Positions 47,053 to 59,312 of a stretch of 64,000 bases of DNA are shown piece after piece (position 1 is the stretch's first letter; each line of letters opens with the position of its first letter). This DNA is from Gaertneriomyces semiglobifer (Eukaryota; Chytridiomycota; Chytridiomycetes; Spizellomycetales; Spizellomycetaceae): the NCBI GenBank assembly GCA_025558075.1, contig JAHLKF010000010.1, positions 248,001-312,000 on the forward strand, given 5' to 3'. A program made the position numbers and the translations under genes. The notes under the pieces were generated by a model. It worked only from the letters and a program-made list of their open reading frames with translations. It did not search any database and had not been told where the DNA came from.

Positions 47053-50000
47053 ATGAGTCAGCCCATCGGAGTCTCGTAAGCACGTCCACCTCGCGTTTTT
47101 TGGGTTTTCCCCCACAAGTCAATAGAAGAAATATGAAAAGGACTGACCATGCGGCAAGAGATACTCCACGCCCAAGCAGCCCGAACACACCTTCCGGGCG
47201 TCGACGTTCCTCGAGTATGGAAATCCACCGGTAAGTTGGTCTTTGCACGGTGTTCAACCATTGCTGAGGACGATTAACATGTCCGTTTGTTCGTAACAGT
47301 CGTTCAATACACTCTTGACTGGAAAGAAACTTGCAACACTTACCCAACTTGCCCGCATCCAGCGCGCGCGTCGCACTGTTTCCGGATCTTGGAGGATGTT
47401 ATTCCTCGCATCGGTCCTGTTGGGGATTTCATCAAAACCCTCGTCGAGGAGTTGCGGGAGTGCGTCTATGTACCTAGAGACAGGGAGGTGACGAGCAATG
47501 AGTTGGCAGGACGAAAGTGGAGTGAACCGGTGGAACGGGTGCCGTGGTTTGTGGAGATGATGCGAAGGAAGAAGGAAGCGTAGGTAACAACACCCCCCTA
47601 TCCCTATGGTGCTGCGCGTAGCTGCATCTGGTTTGGTTGCGTGCACATTCAGCGGATTCTTTATTACTTGGGCTTTTGACTGACTCTTTTCTCTGTTTGT
47701 AGGGAGGAAACGACGGCGAATCAGAGCGAGATGGTTACATCTTTACAACAAAAGTTGAAGTTTCGGGAGTATGATTTGCAATTGTTGGAGAAGAAGAACC
47801 TGGCGCTAAAGTGCGTGTCTTCTAAGCTATACCTACCAAACTTTGGGCGATGGCTGGTTTTCAAGGTGGATTGGCTCTTAACTCACGCGTTGCCGATTTA
47901 GGGAGGCATTACGTGCGCAAGAAGCTGCGGCCCAGAAACTGCAAGAAACTGTATCGTCTATGCAAAACACTACCGAAGAGCTCAAGCAGGAAATTGAGCT
48001 TATCAAAGAGGAGAGCAAGGAAAATGAACAAGATTTACGAAATGAGATTGAGGAATTACATGTACGTCAATGAGGTGATTTATCGTCCTGCGCATGGACT
48101 TGTTGACGGAGACTTTCAAATTTCACTTTGTAGACAAACCTAACCCAATCCAATCACGTCATTGAAAAACTCTCCGTTTTCAAAGAAGGGTATGAAGCAC
48201 GACAAGAAGGTACGAAGCTTTGGTCCCTACCACACCGCTGTGGGATTGTGTTGTCGATGGCACGACTAACAACACATCATCGTTTCTCTCTTAACAGAGG
48301 AGATTGCCTCCGAAGAAGAAGCTGTCCTTTCCTCTATGCCGCTCCACGTCACCTCTTCAGCCCTTCGTTCCTATAGCCACTATCAGGTCACGCTCCTCCA
48401 CTCGCAACTCTCCGAAATCCTAAATGTCCAATTGGACGATTACGAAACTTCGCTTTCCCAACTTCGCAAGAAGCGGGATATTCTGAAAGGCGCTGGTGTG
48501 GGCGGAGGCAACGAGGAAGGGTATGAGGCAGAGTTAGAGGTGCTGAAAGGAGAGTTTGAGAGACGGATTGGCGGGTTGCTGGAGGAACGTGAGCTTTTGG
48601 ACGTGAGAATCAAGGCTTTGACAGAGAAGCTGGGTGAGGAAGAGGAAGACAGGATTGAGATTCAGAGAAGTGGGGCTTCGTTCTCGGTGAGTGTGATACC
48701 TTGTTGATGTTTGCTGTCTGTTTCTTTGGAATGGACGTAGAGCTAATTTCAAGCTGCTATGCAACCGCAAAACCTAGATGCATACGTCGACGGATAACGC
48801 AGAAACGTTTAAACCCTACAAAGAAATGTCCTTTTGCGCAAAATGCGGTGAACGGGTAATTAAGCTATCATCATAACCTCGTCCCTTATACCGTTTGATT
48901 CACCACCGTCAATATCTGTTAACGGTACTAGACAGTGATATGCCCACACCGCGCGCTTCCTCCCCACTTCCTCCTCCCTCCCAGCACGACGCACATTAAA
49001 TTCACCAACCCACCTCTCCTCCTCCGTTTCTCCCGGGTCGAGCGACCTCTCACACCATTCGACGACTACAACGAAGCGGAACTCGAAACCACACCCGCAC
49101 TTATCAAACAACTCTGGCAGTGGTTCTACGACAAGTACCAGGAGCCGTTGATGAAGGGCGTGCCTGTGCGCGTGTTGACACTCCAAAAGGTTTTAGCATT
49201 CGTGGAGGAGGCCATGGAGTATGCGTGGGAGGTGGAAACGGAGATTGATAAGCGGGTGCAGCAGGGAGAGGTGTTCCCGCTGTTTATCGTAAGTTGATGA
49301 GTGTCCTTTTCCCCGCTTGCTGTGATTCTTATGGTAATGTTGAATATGACGTCGGTGCTAGGATATTTTCACAGACATGATGACACAGCGCTACCCCACC
49401 CCGTTGAGCACCAAACCCATGCATGACTTGTTCACCTCACTTCAGAATAATCTTTCCAATCCTTACGTGACCCTTTTCGTTCGCTGTCTCATTGGAGAAG
49501 AAGACTGTCTCTGGAAGTACATGTTGCTGGTGAGAAAGTTGCTCACGGCATGGGGTGTGACGAATAAGGATGGATGGAGACGAGTAGTGGGTGTGTTGTG
49601 GCCAAGTAGGACGGTAAGCGTTCTCATCTGTTCGACTGTGATAACCAATGGTTTTTTTTTTGTGACACCGGACTGAAATATGTGGTGGTTTTGTGGTCAC
49701 AGAAAGAAATGTATGAACAAATCGAACTGGAGTATGTCGCGTTCTCAAAGAACAGGTTTACGCCACAACTCGTTGAGGAACATGTTCTCCACATGATCAA
49801 AACCGGTAGAGAACCCAACCAAATCTTTGTGAGTACTCTGCCCGTTACACGTTGCGACTCGTCTTAGCCCGTCGGGCGAGTCATTACATTTTTTGCACCA
49901 CTCATACCTCGTTTCCTCTCCACATCTCTCATGTTTCTCTTATGACTTTCAGTTCACCCGCGCCCTAAAACACTACGACTACTCCAACACCTCTCTCCTC

Positions 50001-50576
50001 GCCTACCGTGATTTCGACGAGGCGCTATCGCGTATTTTGCCAGGCGCACCCATCCGCGCCAAACGGCTCCGCTTCGACCTGACATCCCGCACACTCCAAT
50101 TCCTACAACGCGGAGACCCGTCGCCTACTACCACACCCACACCCGCAACAACAACCGTCACTGCCGCAACCGCATCCTCGTCATCGACGACGACAGCCAA
50201 CGACCCATCACTCCCCATCGCCCGCTTGGCCCTCGTCGCGTGTTACATCTCCCTGCACGCCGCGTACATGAACGGATGGACGCCTCAAGCCGTCTTGGGT
50301 AAAGAATTCATGGAGGACGACATCCTGGGACTGGCCACTGCCAATAGGGCAGAAGTGGAGGAGGGCCAGAAAGAGGTGGATGCCGTGTTACGGGACAAGG
50401 TCGTGGTTACAGTGGAAGAGGAGAAAGTGGTGGAGGAGGTGGAGAGGATGAGGAGGAGGGTCAAGATCTTGAGTAGAGTGAGTCGTGCGGACTATGATGG
50501 GAGTTTGACGCAGGCTTCGGAAGCGTCGACACCTATGGCGTCCAAAGAGTCTTTGAATATGGATAGAACCGTTTAG
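47053..50576 (+). CDS. Large coiled-coil protein of unknown family
   Basis: I do not recognise this protein. Exons: 47053-47075, 47161-47230, 47300-47579, 47703-47810, 47902-48061, 48134-48209, 48298-48686, 48778-48855, 48932-49288, 49362-49613, 49703-49828, 49953-50576; about 847 residues. A helical coiled coil spans roughly residues 125-370. A Cys-pair motif FCAKCGERTVICPH bridges exons 8 and 9, followed by a folded helical C-terminal region and a Thr/Ala-rich loop. From exon 4 on the model is firm. In the first three exons two readings compete. One (SYSTPKQPEHTF, then LLTGKKLATLTQLARIQR) looks protein-like but needs one extra base near 47381. The other starts at ATG 47149 and needs no correction but is Cys/His/Pro-rich and less natural. 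A cytoskeletal role is only a guess. Confidence 0.72.
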
Positions 50577-50803
50577 TAAGCAGTCTTGTACATGGGAGGT
50601 TTAGGTGAACATCGGCATAGTCTGGGCGGACAGGGATCATCTGGTATTCGTTTGTTTTTGTTTTTGTTTTTGAAAACGAACAACAACAGCAGAACGCATT
50701 TATGGCAAAACCACAACCAGTCTATTTCGTGCACAGTCCATGAAAAAAACCTCACTCCTTCGATGTCTCGCGAGATGGTTTTCCGCTGACTCAACGAGCA
50801 CAC

Positions 50804-53262
50804 TCACGTATCACCATCAGGCTCGGTATAATTCCCTAAAAGCAAATCCAAGTTCGGGTTATACATGAATCACCCATAACAAGGAACAGAAACACACATG
50901 TAGCAATATGAAAACATACCTGGTATGAACCCTTCTTTGACCTCTCCATCTCTCACAACCCTTGCCTTCCACCATCCATCATCCTGTTTCTCCAGAATCT
51001 CTACCATCTCACCCGCAGCAACACTCAACTCATGCGAATCCCCTCCCGTAAAGTCATACGCCATTCGCATGGCCGGATGTTTAATGCCTGGGCTCTCATC
51101 CATCAACAACGGCGCAGGCGGCGGCGGTGGTGGAGGTGCACTTGAAGGCGAAGGCGTAAAATCAGCCTCATCCTGTCGGAAACTCTGAGAATGGTATGCA
51201 GGGCTGGTCACAGAACTGGTATCCGAGAAGGGCGTGATAGGACTGGACGACACCGCGACCGCTCCACCACCATGACCACCAGCCATAGTCGCAGGCGGAT
51301 CAGGCATAGGACTCCCATCAATCGTCGCAATATAACACTGCAACTTATATTTCTTTCCCACCACCGAATGCGTCCTCGCCTCCAACGCCGCAATCTGATC
51401 ATCCAAATCACGTTTCACTTTCGGGTCCTGATTGATCTCGGGTTTGGACGCATACACGTTCATAAGGGTATCCACTCCTTGTCGCTTCTTTTCCAGTTCT
51501 GTCAGTTCCTTGTCGAGCACTTTGATCCGTTCCAACGCTTTCTTCCGGCCTTGTTTGGACGGCATCGTGATGATCGCATCTTCCTTATTCTCCTCAATGT
51601 CGTCTTTGGTTTTCGTGAACCCTCTCGTGACTGTTTTGCGGCCGAGCAGCCCTGCGCTGCCTTGGTGTGCGATACCCAATGAGCGCTCTTCAAAGGTAAA
51701 GTCTGACGGGAGAGGGGAGTGGGTGCACATCAGTTTGGCAAACGATGCGGAATCGTAAGTGTGGGAGATCTTGGTGAACATGTCGGACATGCTTTGCACA
51801 CCCGAAGCGAGGTGGGTGGATTGTGGCGCGAGGAGGTCGTTGTACTGAAGAAACGCTTTTTTGAGAAACTCGATGCGGTGGGATTCGTCGTCGCGTTGAA
51901 TTTGCTGAAAAAAACAAATACATAGAGTGTCAGATCATCATCTCTCGGAAAAAAAACACAACACCCCGCCGCAACAAAAAAAAAGAGCCAACTCACATCC
52001 AACATTCTCGGCAACGTCGTTCCATAAAACCTATCCTTCTCCGTATTCGTCGCCTCTATACAACTCTTATAAGCTCCCGCCGCCTCCTGCGCAATAATCG
52101 CCTTCTTCTCTGCATCATGGCGAAGCTTTTCGATTTCCTTGGCAGTCCGATTCATATCCGCGCTGGCTTGCTCATAGGCTTGACGAGCCATATCCATGTC
52201 TTTGGTGGCTTTGTCGTATTTTTGACGAATGCGTTCAAGATGGTCCGTCACCTTTTTGTACTCGGCATATTCTTTACGGACTTCGTCGAAGGACTATAAG
52301 TAAATGTCGTGGTCATTCGGAAACGTTCAAAAAAAAGGGAAAACATGATGATTGGGTAGCGCAAAAACAGAAAAAGGAAAAGAGGTTAGAGACCTTCTCG
52401 GCGACCACCCATAACTGCCCTGACCCGTTTCAGGTGTCCCGGAGCTTCCACATAACAAAACCAAAACTCCCGTTCCCAAAAAGAAACAGCCTCATTTTCC
52501 GCAAAAAGAAAAAACCCACCTTTTTGAACATCTTTTCATTCTCCTTCACCTTCTCCTTCACCTTCCTCCTCACCTCCCCGACAAGCTGATCCGCCAACCC
52601 CGCATGATACGACGCCGCATGATCCGCCATTCCCAACAACATCATCCACCCCGCATTGGCCGTAGTCCCACTCACAGCCACCGCAAACCCTCCACCCCCA
52701 CCCGTAGTACTCCCACTACTATTACTTGTGTTAAAACTTTTTGACCGCTTGTCGTGCTCTTCTTGTTGCGTTTTAACAAGTTTTTGGAGTTTGGCGGCAT
52801 ACTCTTTTTCGATCTCGGCTCGACGCTTGAGAAAGTCGCTGAAGGAGAGGAGGATTTGGGTGCCGTGTTTGGTGTAGTTTTCGATTTGGTCGGATTGGTC
52901 CTAAATGTAAGAATTATTTATCGGTTTTTTGGGGTTTTCGGTTTTTGTGTTTTTTTTGCGGTTTTTTGGGTGTTTTTTGGTTTTTGGTTTTTGGGTGGTA
53001 AGAATGAACGTGAGAAAAGATGGTGAGAAAAGAGAAACAAAGAAACCCAACACAAAACTGGTATTCGTAGATAGTCATTTCCCCGCTTTTTTTTTTCGAA
53101 CCAGATTCTCAGTTACTCCCAACACCCGACCCACACTATATTCCCACACACCATACACACTCTCTCTCTCTTTCTCTCTACGAAGAAAACAACACACTCA
53201 CTCAAATCACGTTTACTCACCCACAAAGACCTCCCAAAACTCGGCGCAGACTCACTCTCCAT
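50804..53262 (-). CDS. F-BAR/HR1/SH3 protein (CIP4/Toca-like)
   Basis: Membrane-bending adaptor linking Cdc42 and actin assembly at endocytic sites. Five exons: 53262-53221, 52900-52520, 52293-51997, 51904-50920, 50835-50804; 578 residues. The first exon encodes MESESAPSFGRSLW and joins DQSDQIENYTKHG, the classic F-BAR opening. LLSFSDFLKRRAEIEKEYAAKL identifies the FCH part, and the F-BAR continues through about residue 310. HR1-like heptads (RKKALERIKVLDKELTELEK) lie near 355-430. A Pro run precedes the C-terminal SH3 (RMAYDFTGGDSHELSVAAGE, DDGWWKARVV, GFIPGNYTEP). The last exon supplies only ten residues but completes the SH3. The 226-base intron between exons 2 and 3 could hide a 21-base exon; the flanking donor is weak, so it was left out. 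Confidence 0.9.
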
Positions 53263-53706
53263 CCTTCTCCTCTTATCCTATCCCCTCTTCCTGCTTTCCC
53301 ACTACCTCACACAAACTCCCGTAAAAAAATATGTGTTCGCCTCGCGTAGTGTAATACTCTCCAACACACAGACACACACAGACACCGGGTTACGTCTTTC
53401 CCGAACTTCCTCACTCACGACGGTGGTATGAAACCCAGTCGAATAATACACCCCCGAATCGAGAGACACAAAATACCAAACACTACCTAAACCACTTTCC
53501 AAACACCAAAAACCCGTGTCTACTCAAAACCACAAAACCGAACCGAAGACACACAACAACAACAACACCATCTATGAATAGTCATCATCGGAAAATATCC
53601 CACCTGTTCCACCCTTTGTTCGTCCAACCAATCTATAAATAACCACACCCGCCATCGTGGTGCTTTTGAACCGCGTCCAAAGAATAAACATTAAACCAAA
53701 AAGATG
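53263..53706. promoter_or_regulatory. Upstream region of the F-BAR gene
   Basis: About 440 bases between the F-BAR start and the tRNA gene, A/C-rich on the plus strand, with an 'acacacagacacacacagacacc' tract near 53365. It holds the promoter of the F-BAR gene. Confidence 0.4.
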
Positions 53707-53790
53707 TCCGGCCACCCAGGATCGAACTGGGGACACCCAGATAGCAGTAGTTGTTACAGTCTGATGCTCTTCCAGCTGAGCTATGGCCGG
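53707..53790 (-). tRNA. tRNA-Tyr (anticodon GTA) with 11-base intron
   Basis: The minus strand folds as a full cloverleaf: acceptor CCGGCCA with TGGCCGG, D stem GCTC/GAGC, anticodon stem TCAGA/TCTGG, T arm CCCAG-TTCGATC-CTGGG, discriminator A. The anticodon is GTA. An 11-base intron (53743-53753) sits one base 3' of the anticodon, the canonical position, leaving a 73-base mature tRNA. An intron is usual in fungal tRNA-Tyr genes. Confidence 0.95.
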
Positions 53791-54374
53791 TTTGGTTACA
53801 CGTACTACGGTGCATATATATCTATACAGTAACTCAGTAGCGGGCTATTGTTGGGAAAAATGAGTAAGTGGTCGATGCAGTGAATCGAAGGTCTTGGGAG
53901 GTAGATTGTATATATACGATGGTAGTTCTGTATCTGCAGAATAGTCCATCATTCTGTTCCAAGAATATGGAAAAAAATGAGTTCCTGTTCGCTTCTGCTA
54001 CTGACGCCACTAATCCTATTGTAAAAAAGAAGACACAGTGAGAACATCAACACAGCACAACGAAAAGCAAAGAGTAGAGAAGACAGAGCGAGAGAGAGAA
54101 AATGCGTACTATATAGAACACCAGAAATCTCAACAGACTCTAAATCCCCCAAATATACAACCACTCTTAAGCCGGACCACCTATAACACGCCCCAAACAA
54201 CAACTACGCCAAAACCCGTACACACACAAACCCACAAAACACCAGAACCGAGATAATATACAACCGCAGCACCCATAGCCACCATATGTGTGAGGAGCAA
54301 ATATAGAGAAACAAAAGAACGCAGATGGAGGGAAGGGGGAAAAGACAAACAACACCATAAAACGCCGCTGTTCC
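53791..54374. other. Intergenic region
   Basis: About 580 bases between the tRNA-Tyr and the kinase stop codon. It includes the upstream flank of the tRNA, whose own promoter is internal (A and B boxes), and the 3' flank of the kinase. It is A/C-rich in 54100-54260. No gene is seen. Confidence 0.4.
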
Positions 54375-56588
54375 TCATCTCGAATGCATCACACTCACAC
54401 TCTCAAACCCCTTCCAAATCCCATCCACCGCTCCTTCACCCTCACTCTCCAAGTCCACCCCTCCTTCCTCCTTCAACTCTCTAAAATTCCCCACACCACT
54501 GCGCTCCAACGCCACACTCATGGGTGGACGTTCGTGTCTCAACAGCGCCCACCGTACGTCCCGGAACCACGCGTGGCTCTTGACATCCGACGCACCCGCC
54601 CGACTGCCGAGCCGTTTTTCTTCGTCCTTGTGCAACAGTTTGCGGATGAGGGATTTGCAACTGGGTGACACGGCGGGGTGGGAAGGGAATGTGGGATCGT
54701 TGTAAATGATGTTGGAAAAGGTCGCGTTGCGGTGTGCGCCTTTGAATGGTGTGGTGCCGTACTGTTGAAAAGCAAAAAAAGTGAGTTGAGAAAGCCCATG
54801 TATAATCATGGCGAGCACGTAATGATAACTTACCAGCATTTCATAAATTAATATTCCCAAAGTCCACCAATCCACTGCACTCGTATGATAATTGCCCTTG
54901 ATGATTTCAGGTGCAATATACTCTTCCGTTCCCACAAACGAGTTGGTGCGTAAGCTGGCGGTGCAAGATTTGGTATCGATCACTGGCGATGATGAGTTCG
55001 ACAGCTGAAAGTAAAACGCGGGCGCATAAGTTAAGCTATTTAGGCACGATGTAAGGAAACACACATGGTGCTTTTGCTGAGACTTACGGAAAACGGCGCA
55101 GTCTTGACTATACATGGTTCACCCGGTTCCGTCGACGGTTTGGAGAGATCAAAGTCCGTGAGCATGATGTGGCCGGTATGGTGTAGCAGAATGTCTGAGA
55201 AAACCCATCAAGGAATTGGTCAATTTCCATAGCCACCGCATCCCTCCTCGAAAAAGGTATCCACTTACTTTCCGGTTTCAAGTCGCGATACACAAATCCC
55301 ATCAAATGCAGATACTCTATGGCACACACCACTTCGGCAGCATAGAACCGCGCATCTTTTTCAGGCAAACTCTTTGTCTCCAAGTTTTGCAAAGCCCGGA
55401 AAAATTCCCCCCCGCAACAGTATTCCATGATAAAGTAAAGATAGTCCTTACTTTGAAAAGTGTGGTAGAGGGGAACGATAAACGGGTGGTTGGTCATGGC
55501 CTAAACGAAAAGAAAATGAGTCTCAAAACTATAAGCCTCACAACAGAGAGAGAGAGAGAGGGACAGCGTACCAAAATCTCTTGCTCAGCCATCACCCGCT
55601 TGATCTTGTTCCGCTTGATCATTTCTTTTTTCGATAGAACTTTCATGGCATACAATTTTCCACTCGCCTTCTTTTCGACCAGATACACTTTTCCGACATC
55701 TCCCTCTCCGATGAGCTTGACTTTCCGAAAGCTGTTCGGCGCGACCTGGACCTCGGTGAATTTCACAGAGTTGGCCGAAAAACTACGCCGAAAAGGACGC
55801 TGGTCGTTTGACCGTGTTGGACGCGATACGGTCGCGGAATGAGGGAGAGCGGCGGCAGAGGAGGTAGAGAGAGTTGCGTGGGATCGTTGTCGGTGTATGG
55901 TTGGATGTGGAGGTGCACCGACCAGTCCACCGCAGGGTGTCGGTCGCGTTACGGAGGAAGCATGTGAAGCGGCTGCATCCGGGTGAGTGGGTGCATCCAA
56001 GGGTTTGGGCAGAGGTATCTTTTCCAACTGATCCGGGTTGAAATGGATGTCAGAGTTGGAGCCCTCGTAACCTTCATCCGACTTACGTGGTTCGTTTTCC
56101 TTTTCTTTGCCTTTACTCACCGTCGTGACCGGGGTCGAGGCGACAACCGATGCTTTGAGTTTTTGTTTCTTCTCTTCTTTGGCTGCCAAATCGACAATGG
56201 CCGGTTCAGACTGTGCACGTCGTAAACTCGCAAAGGAAGCCTTTTTGGCCAAGAGACCCAGCTTCCCTCTCGCACTGCTTAGGGTGCCACTCAGGCCGCC
56301 TGGCGACGGTGGAACACTGGAAGTCGGCGAGTCTGGACCCATTTCTGCGCCGGCATGAGAGCCCGTTCCCCACGTCGATCCAGAGTCTCTCTGACTCGAT
56401 GTTTGTGATGAGAGTGGTGGTTGCAGTTGGAGTGTAGGCAGAGAAGTTGTGGATAACGATGAGGGGGACTTTTTGACGTGAAATAGGGACGCAACAGTGG
56501 TGTGAGGGTCTTTTGCTAGTCTAAAGATAATAGATCTCTTTTTGGTTACGCCGCCTGGTTCTCGATCTCGCTGCGTCGTCGTCGTCAT
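54375..56588 (-). CDS. FPK1: NRC-2/FPK1-type AGC protein kinase
   Basis: Ser/Thr kinase whose yeast relatives phosphorylate lipid flippases and control polarised growth. Five exons: 56588-55572, 55500-55269, 55194-55088, 55004-54834, 54761-54375; 637 residues. A Ser/Pro-rich tail of about 285 residues precedes the kinase domain. Motifs: [15 protein letters not shown] (glycine loop), YAMKVL (Lys), YRDLKPEN split across the second intron, TDFDLS in place of DFG-type sequence, the extended activation segment with [18 protein letters not shown], and [18 protein letters not shown], the last two typical of the NRC-2/FPK/phototropin-like AGC group. DFD rather than DFG is normal in this group. Confidence 0.94.
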
Positions 56589-58261
56589 GTTCTAATAGTA
56601 GTAGTGTGGATGGTCGTGGAGGTGAGGTGAGCGAGTGTGAGGAGGAGAGGTGAAATGACTAGATGCAGGGATAGGTATCTATGTGCATAAAGGCACGATA
56701 CGGGCTCTTTGCCTCTTCTCGTCGCTAAAAAAGCATGCCTGGGATGAGCCTTCCTGAATATGAACCAAAACAGTAACGGCAGTTCCCAACGTACACAGCG
56801 ACAGCAGCAAGAGTGCCAGCAGGCAGAGTTGTGGTGAGCTGCGGAGTAGTAGAATCTAATTGATATAAAAGGGGTTTGGTGCATGCATGCAGGTCAGTGA
56901 AAACCCCCCTTTTTAAAGTAGACGCAATCGAATGTTCGACAGCGCATATGCGACTTACCCTTTTTGTTGGCCTTAAAATTCCACAAGCCTCGCCTCGCTC
57001 AGTCGTTTTAACGCTGCTGCCTTTTCTGGTTGTGCTGCTGTGAAATATGAAGCCGAGGGAGGGTAGGCCCAGTAGGGTAAGGACGGCTACTAGCTGGCGG
57101 GTTACTGTGAGTGAGTTAGGTGGCTTTGATTCCCACTTGGAGAGAACCCTTTTGTGATATACCACTTTTTTACTTATTACTTACTCACTCTGAGACAACA
57201 ACAACCGCTTTTTGCTCTGCCGCCAACAGGAAATTCACTGATATCTGACGGGATCTGTCAGTGTAATAAGTAAAATATCATGCTAAGTATAAATATACTC
57301 TGCTAGTAGTTACTATCACAAACCCTCGCCGCGAGCCGTCCTTTGTTCGCCGCCAGTCGACCCTTTTCCCTCTTTTCCCAACAATAACCATTAACAAACA
57401 ACAACCAACACACAATTCTCCTCTTTCCAACCAATTCCAACACCAACACAGCAGCGCTGCCTGCTCATGATCATGCTTCGATCTCTCTGCATGTGCATCT
57501 GTTAATTGTTCGTTGTGCCCCCCATTTGCAACATGCATTTGAATTAATTAATAATTAATATCATTATCACACACACACACACACACAGATACTCTCTTTC
57601 TCTCCTCTCTCTTTCTCATACGCTCTCTCGCACGACCCCGCAATGTCTCACAATGAATAGACACTCGCTGTGCAACATGGTGCTAGGGTTTATGGACGCC
57701 ACGCGCCGGACATCCAATGACCACTTATCTTGTTGCTATAGTATGCTTATGGCATCCAGCAGCGGAGATGAGGTAATCTCATCTCCCTCATCAGTGCTGT
57801 GCCTCCTTGGCACACGGCACAGCCATGCAAACTGGGCGATTTCAAAGCCGAGACTCCCCGATTCGGAAATTCATTTCGATTCACCAAAATTCATTCGAAC
57901 GCAGCAGATTAGATACTTTTATTATTACTGCCTACATATACACAGCACAGCAAGCAACAAGTCGCCCCCACCCCCCGCCGCCGTCTGCAAAGCAACAGGA
58001 CGAGACTACCCGTATTTACTTGAAAGAGAACCACTCACCGTCGCATAGCATGAGGATACACCTGGTGGACAATTTCTAAGTTTCTTCCTGGATCATTAAG
58101 AGGTTTGCAAGCCCAAAGTGTACCTCCAAACACGGCACGGCCCACTTGTATACCGACGTATAATTAAGCGACCCAAGCGTCTATCATTGTTTCCCGGCCT
58201 ACGTCCGTCTGTGCTTTCCGTACCCAATTCCAGGATTTGTGTGAAGTAGAACATCTCAACG
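56589..58261. promoter_or_regulatory. Long divergent promoter region, kinase and CYS3-like factor
   Basis: About 1.7 kb between two divergent starts. It contains a CA repeat and CT-rich tract at about 57569-57630. A short upstream ORF (ATG 58050, nine sense codons, TAA ending 58079) lies 180 bases before the bZIP ATG. No convincing gene was found on either strand; open frames have skewed, non-coding composition. Confidence 0.5.
57569..57630 (+). repeat. CA microsatellite and CT-rich tract
   Basis: A run of about ten CA dinucleotides is followed by interrupted CT repeats on the plus strand in the shared upstream region of the kinase and the CYS3-like gene. Confidence 0.85.
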
Positions 58262-59312
58262 ATGGCTAACAACTACGATTATATCGCCATGCTCAACATG
58301 GACCTTTCTCCTCCTGTTTCTACGGAGGTGGATTTTCAGAATGATTTGGATCTTTGGTTGAACACCGATTTCATTTTTGCGGATACGTCCGACAACTCCA
58401 GTACTTTCAACCAGCGTTTGCAGGCTGGCAATGTCCTTGACGCGGCTGCGTTTGCCCCTACAGCCAACGTTGCGCAGTACGAAGAGCGACAGGTCAACAA
58501 GCAGCAGGTTGCGCCTCAGTACAACCCCGCTGGCATCTCGGAAAAGCCTTTTTTGCCTGAGCTCGTGCCGCTTGCTTCTCCTGCAAGTGATGTGGAGGTC
58601 ACAGCAAGTGTGCAGCCAACCGCGCCCACCGCTGCTTCTGCTGTAAACATAAGTCCTGAGCAAATTTCTCAGCTCTTATCGGTCTTGCAGACGCCTCCAA
58701 TCACCGATACGCCTGCTACTATCGCAACCAGTGGCGCCACAGAAGTTGCTGCGGCTGGCCAGCCTCGCCAGAAGAGTGACGAGGAGTTGGACAAACGCCG
58801 TCGTAATACTGCAGCTTCTGCTCGTTTCCGCGCAAAGAAAAAGATGCGGGAGCAGCAGCTGGAGCAAACGGCAAAGGAAATGACCGATAGGTGCTCCGTT
58901 CTTGAGCGCAGGGTGAAGGAGTATGAGATGGAGTTAAAGTGGTTGAGGCAACTGGTTACCGACAGGGATGGAAAAAAGAGGCTTCGTGATTTTTACGAAG
59001 AAGTGAGTAGTTGCTGGGTGGAACGCCTTGACCGCCGTATCATTAACCCATGTACTTTTGTTTTTCTTCAAGTCCGGCGTTGAATTCAACCCTTCTACAG
59101 CCGCTGCCGGCTTTGGTCCCGAAACGAAGAACACTCCTCAGCCCATTTTGCCAGCCATTTCCGGCACCGACGCAAATGGTAATAGTAATGTGAACCTCGC
59201 TGCCGCGGCTGCTGCTTTTGCTGGCGTCATGGCGCTTGCTGGGAATGTCAATTTTGGCGGAGCGAATGGCCAAGTGCCAATATTGCCTGCTGAGAAGAAG
59301 AGGAAAATTTAA
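58262..59312 (+). CDS. bZIP transcription factor, CYS3/MetR-like
   Basis: Predicted regulator of sulfur assimilation. Exons 58262-59002 and 59073-59312; 326 residues. The N-terminus is acidic and aromatic (MANNYDYIAMLNMDLSPP, FQNDLDLWLNTDF). The basic region DKRRRNTAASARFRAKKK is the one found in CYS-3/MetR and relatives, distinct from GCN4. A long zipper follows (LEQTAKEMTDRCSVLERRV). Exon 2 encodes an Ala/Gly/Asn-rich end with a final KKRKI that could be a nuclear signal. The family assignment is firm at the bZIP level; the sulfur role is by analogy. Confidence 0.87.

Noticed and set aside
57807..58079. Open frame in the long bZIP upstream region
   Set aside because: Lacks an ATG until 58050; the upstream part is Ser/His/Pro-rich and overlaps another frame.
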